In this document: in pieces, positions 60,479 to 64,000 of the stretch
Layout: every line of letters starts with the position of its first letter
Position numbering within the stretch: the stretch's first letter is position 1
DNA from: Bacteroidia bacterium
GTDB lineage: Bacteria; Bacteroidota; Bacteroidia; UBA4408
Assembly: GCA_020845635.1 (NCBI GenBank)
Contig: JADLFI010000018.1
Coordinates: 62,001 to 126,000, forward strand
Reading direction: 5' to 3'
Length of the DNA: 64,000 nt
The notes under the pieces: model-generated
What the model saw: the letters and a program-made list of their open reading frames with translations, nothing else
The model's database searches: none
Told to the model about the DNA's origin: nothing
Program-made: the position numbers and the translations under genes

Positions 60479-62122
60479 ATGATAAGAATTAGAAGTAAAA
60501 TTTATTTTGTTATTTTATTATTAGGATTGGTTCTTTTTGGCTCATGCCTTCAAGGAAATTTTAATTTTAAAAAAATGAGCTCTTCTTTTTGGGAGCCGGA
60601 TATTGCAATTCCTTTGGTTAGTTCATCACTCACTCTTAAAAATATTTTAACTAAGAGCAACTCAAATAACAACTTTAATGTTGGGAGTGATAATTTTGTT
60701 ACTTTGGTTTATAAAGGAACCCTTTTTTCTGTAAGAGCCGATCATATAATACAAATTCCTGACCATCCCTACTCTTCAAGTTATGCTATGCCATCTAATG
60801 CTTTTACAGCATTTAACAATCTTAATCCTAACGAAGTGTATAATGTACCTTCTCCAATCACTACCGATTTTGATTTTAATAGTGGTGTTGCTGATGCTTT
60901 AATTGACTCGTTAACTCTAAAAAGTGGGCTGTTCAATATCAATCTTACTTCATATTTTCAGCACCAAGTAAAAGTAGTTATCAATATCCCCGATGCAAAA
61001 AAGAATGGTGTTGCCTTTTCAGAAACCATTGATATTCTTCCCGCAGGAAACGGAAATATTACTAAGAACAGTACTTTTAACTTGGCAGGTTATAAATTAA
61101 ATCTTGTACAAGGAGGTTTACCTAATAAGTTAAAAATTATTTTTGATATAAGTATTACCAAGTCGCCTGCACCGGTAACTACAGGGCATAATAATTTAGA
61201 CATTAATATGAGTTTTGCCGATATGACTTTTAAAAACTTGTTTGGTTATATTGGTCAATTGGAACTTTCGCCAAATATTGATACTACTTATATTACACTT
61301 TTTAATAATGCCGTAAGCAACGGAAGCATTTCTCTCAAAAATGCAAGTTTAGGTATTAATATCACAAATTCTTTTGGAATTCCAATAAATGGTGAATTTG
61401 AAAAATTGCAAGGTTTCAACCCTGTATCTGCTGTGCCATTAACTAATATAACAAGCTCATTATTTAACAATCCCTTGCCCATTAACGCCCCGGCACAACT
61501 AGGCCAGTCAACTAACTCTACGTTATTATTAACTTCGGCCAATAGTAACATTAATAATGCTTTGTCAAACCTTCCCCGATATCTTATTTATCAAATAAAT
61601 GCCATTTCTAACCCTCCACCACCGGCCATACAAATGAGAAATTTTATGGAAGATACAAGTAGGTTTAAAGTTGATGTTGATTTAAATATGCCCTTGGAAG
61701 GAAGTATAAAAGATTTGCTATTTCAAGACACCATTCAGTTTAAATTTAAAGATGTAGAGGAACTAAAATCATTAGGCTTGAAAATTTTTATTAATAATGG
61801 GTTTCCTTTAGATGCTAATGTTCAAATATATTTTGCCGATAAAACAGGAGCTATTATAGACTCCTTGTTACAAAACGATTTTGTTATAGCTTCAGGAATA
61901 ATAGGGAGTAACGGAAAAGTTACAACCGCAACCGAAAGACAAGTAGAGATATTGTACCCCGAGGAAAAAATACTGCGACTTAGGACGGTGGATAAAATTT
62001 ATGTAAAAGCCTCTACCAGCACTTACAATCATGGAAACAGTGAGGTAAAAGTGTATTCAGATTATCGTTTAGATGTAAAAATATCGGGGAGGGCAAATCT
62101 TCGGTTTAAAATAAAAAAATAA
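60479..62122 (+). CDS. Lipoprotein of unknown function
   Basis: Start MIRIRSK (60479) with signal and lipobox VLFGSCLQG. No family recognised. Confidence 0.75.
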   Translation: MIRIRSKIYFVILLLGLVLFGSCLQGNFNFKKMSSSFWEPDIAIPLVSSSLTLKNILTKSNSNNNFNVGSDNFVTLVYKGTLFSVRADHIIQIPDHPYSSSYAMPSNAFTAFNNLNPNEVYNVPSPITTDFDFNSGVADALIDSLTLKSGLFNINLTSYFQHQVKVVINIPDAKKNGVAFSETIDILPAGNGNITKNSTFNLAGYKLNLVQGGLPNKLKIIFDISITKSPAPVTTGHNNLDINMSFADMTFKNLFGYIGQLELSPNIDTTYITLFNNAVSNGSISLKNASLGINITNSFGIPINGEFEKLQGFNPVSAVPLTNITSSLFNNPLPINAPAQLGQSTNSTLLLTSANSNINNALSNLPRYLIYQINAISNPPPPAIQMRNFMEDTSRFKVDVDLNMPLEGSIKDLLFQDTIQFKFKDVEELKSLGLKIFINNGFPLDANVQIYFADKTGAIIDSLLQNDFVIASGIIGSNGKVTTATERQVEILYPEEKILRLRTVDKIYVKASTSTYNHGNSEVKVYSDYRLDVKISGRANLRFKIKK

Positions 62123-62128
62123 TATTTT

Positions 62129-63115
62129 ATGGAATATAGAAGACTTGGTAAATCAGGACTTCAAATGAGTTTACTATCATTAGGGTCATGGATAACTTTT
62201 GGGCATCAGGTTGATGATAAAGTATCAGAAAATTTAATGAAAATAGCTTATGACCACGGAGTAAATTTTTTTGATAATGCCGAGGTTTATGCCGATGGCA
62301 AATCAGAAATGGTTATGGGTAAGCTTTTTAAAAAGTTTAAATGGGATCGCTCAACTTACTTAGTTTCAAGTAAAGTATTTTGGGGCGGTAAGCTTCCCAA
62401 TCAATATGGTTTAAGCCGTAAACATATAATCGAGGCTTGCAATGCATCTTTAAAAAGATTGCAGGTTGATTATTTGGATCTATTCTTTTGTCATAGACCC
62501 GATAAAAACACCCCTGTTGAAGAAACGGTAAGGGCTATGGATTATTTAATAAATTCAGGAAAAATATTATACTGGGGAACCTCAGAATGGAGCTCGCAAC
62601 AAATTATGGAAGCCTATAGTGTAGCACGTCAATATCACCTCACACCGCCTACAATGGAACAGCCGCAATATAATATGTTTCATCGCGAAAGGTTTGAGTT
62701 GGAGTATAAACGCCTTTATAGTGAAATAGGGATGGGAACAACCACCTGGTCGCCATTAGCCTCAGGCTTATTAACCGGAAAGTATAACCAAAAACTGAAA
62801 GAAAAAACAAGACTTGGCTTGCCGGAGTTTGCCTGGTTAAAAGAAAAAGTTCTAGGAACAGATACGGAAGAGAAACTAAGTAAAGTAAAGAAATTAATCA
62901 AGTTAAGCACTACGCTGAATACTTCTCTGCCTGTATTATCATTGCAGTGGGTAATGAGTAATAAAAATGTAAGTACAGTAATTTTAGGTGCTTCAAAAGA
63001 AAACCAATTAAAAGAAAATTTGAAAGCTATAAATACTTTTTCACAATATACTCCGGAGGTACACGATATGGTGGAGAAAATATTGGATAACAAACCTAGA
63101 AGCTCAATATTTTAG
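62129..63115 (+). CDS. Aldo/keto reductase (potassium-channel beta-subunit-like)
   Basis: MEYRRLGKSGLQMSLLSLGSW, NFFDNAEVYADGKSE, VDYLDLFFCHRPD, TTWSPLASGLLTGKY. Confidence 0.93.
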   Translation: MEYRRLGKSGLQMSLLSLGSWITFGHQVDDKVSENLMKIAYDHGVNFFDNAEVYADGKSEMVMGKLFKKFKWDRSTYLVSSKVFWGGKLPNQYGLSRKHIIEACNASLKRLQVDYLDLFFCHRPDKNTPVEETVRAMDYLINSGKILYWGTSEWSSQQIMEAYSVARQYHLTPPTMEQPQYNMFHRERFELEYKRLYSEIGMGTTTWSPLASGLLTGKYNQKLKEKTRLGLPEFAWLKEKVLGTDTEEKLSKVKKLIKLSTTLNTSLPVLSLQWVMSNKNVSTVILGASKENQLKENLKAINTFSQYTPEVHDMVEKILDNKPRSSIF

Positions 63116-63183
63116 TATTTTATTAACAAATTTTCATTTTAAACAATTAATTAGTATATTCGCAACGAAATAATTCTAGGTCA

Positions 63184-64000
63184 ATGAAAAAAATAATACT
63201 TTTTGCACTAATATTATTTCCACTTGTTTCAATGTCGCAACAATGGAAAAAGACCCGAAAAGAGGTTCTACTCGGTACGGGTGCTGCTAATTTGTTGGGA
63301 GATTTAGGAGGTGCAGACCAGATAGGAACCCACTTTATGAAAGATTTGGAAATATCTTTAACCAGACCGGTGGTTGCCGCAGGGTATCGTTATAAAATAT
63401 CGCCTACCATTGCTGTAAAAGGGTTTGGTGGTTGGGCACGCTTGGCCGGAAATGATGCTCTAACATTAGAACCTGCTCGTAATAACAGAAACCTGAGTTT
63501 TAGAACAAATATTATTACCGCCTCTGCCCATTTCGAATACTCTGTAGTGGAAGAAAAAGTAAAATCTAAATATTCGAGATACTCTAGAAAAGGCAAAAAG
63601 TTCCCTTTCAATGTATATTTCTTTGGTGGAATGGGTCTTTTCTATTTTAATCCAAAGGGACAGTATTTAGACGGTAAATGGTATAAACTAAAACCTTTAC
63701 ATACCGAGGGGCAAGGCTTACCCGGTAGTGAAGCAAAAGATTATTCCTTAGTTCAATTTTGCGTACCATTAGGTATAGGGCTTAAGTATCCAATTAACAG
63801 AGAGTGGTCTATTGGATTAGAATACTCAATAACCAAAACCTTTACTGATTATATTGATGATGTAAGTTCGGTATATTATGATAACGATGCTATTAGAACC
63901 GCTTATGGCGATGTAGCAGCTTACTTTGCCGACCCTTCAACAACCCCTACCCGTGAGGCTCCAATTAAAGGAGGAACTAATCCCGGAGAAAAAAGAGGAG
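63184..64000 (+). CDS. Outer-membrane beta-barrel protein (DUF6089/PorG-like), truncated at the window edge
   Basis: Open from ATG 63184 to the window end: MKKIILFALILFPLVSMSQQWKKTRKEVLLGTGAANLLGDLGGADQIGTHFMKDLEISLTRPVVAAGYRYKI..., with barrel-like strands. Missing from the ORF track because no stop falls in the window. Confidence 0.7.
   Translation, partial: MKKIILFALILFPLVSMSQQWKKTRKEVLLGTGAANLLGDLGGADQIGTHFMKDLEISLTRPVVAAGYRYKISPTIAVKGFGGWARLAGNDALTLEPARNNRNLSFRTNIITASAHFEYSVVEEKVKSKYSRYSRKGKKFPFNVYFFGGMGLFYFNPKGQYLDGKWYKLKPLHTEGQGLPGSEAKDYSLVQFCVPLGIGLKYPINREWSIGLEYSITKTFTDYIDDVSSVYYDNDAIRTAYGDVAAYFADPSTTPTREAPIKGGTNPGEKRG

Noticed and set aside
1-64000. Search for CRISPR arrays, IS elements, phage genes, retrons or defence islands
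   Set aside because: No regularly spaced repeats, transposase/integrase motifs, reverse transcriptase (YxDD context) or known defence-gene combinations were seen by eye.

Overview
The window is an AT-rich chromosomal segment from a Bacteroidetes-type bacterium (SusC/SusD pair, CcoN-CcoO fusion, MFP/RND/TolC set, small SSBs). Most of it is ordinary housekeeping and envelope content. From left to right: a truncated lysine-rich ORF on the minus strand at the left edge; a methyltransferase-like membrane protein; a cbb3 oxidase operon (ccoS-NO-Q-P-G-H-SafE-like) with a candidate Crp/Fnr box; glycosyltransferases, an LptF/G permease, a LysM/periplasmic-binding protein and guaA; a UvrD/PcrA helicase; rplS; a methionine aminotransferase/omega-amidase pair; nadD; an HtrA protease; tRNA-Leu(GAG); tandem ssb genes; M1 and M13 peptidases; an Mrp ATPase; AlkB, CtlX-like, Maf and UbiA-like genes; a MscS channel split by a -1 frame change; tRNA-Met; SusC/SusD; a large M1 peptidase with a C-terminal outer-membrane-barrel-like region; gcvT; comB; an SPFH protein with a small RHH/Arc-like partner missing from the ORF track; a TetR-TolC-MFP-RND efflux operon; a lipoprotein of unknown function; an aldo/keto reductase; and a truncated outer-membrane protein at the right edge. 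I saw no CRISPR array, prophage, transposase or obvious defence system. The strongest leads are the M1-peptidase/Omp85-like barrel fusion, the A_AAA_AAC slippery heptamer exactly at the mscS frame change, the hidden RHH-SPFH gene pair, a perfect 12-bp inverted repeat in front of the tetR efflux operon, and tandem SSBs lacking the acidic tail. All family assignments come from reading motifs by eye. No database search was run.
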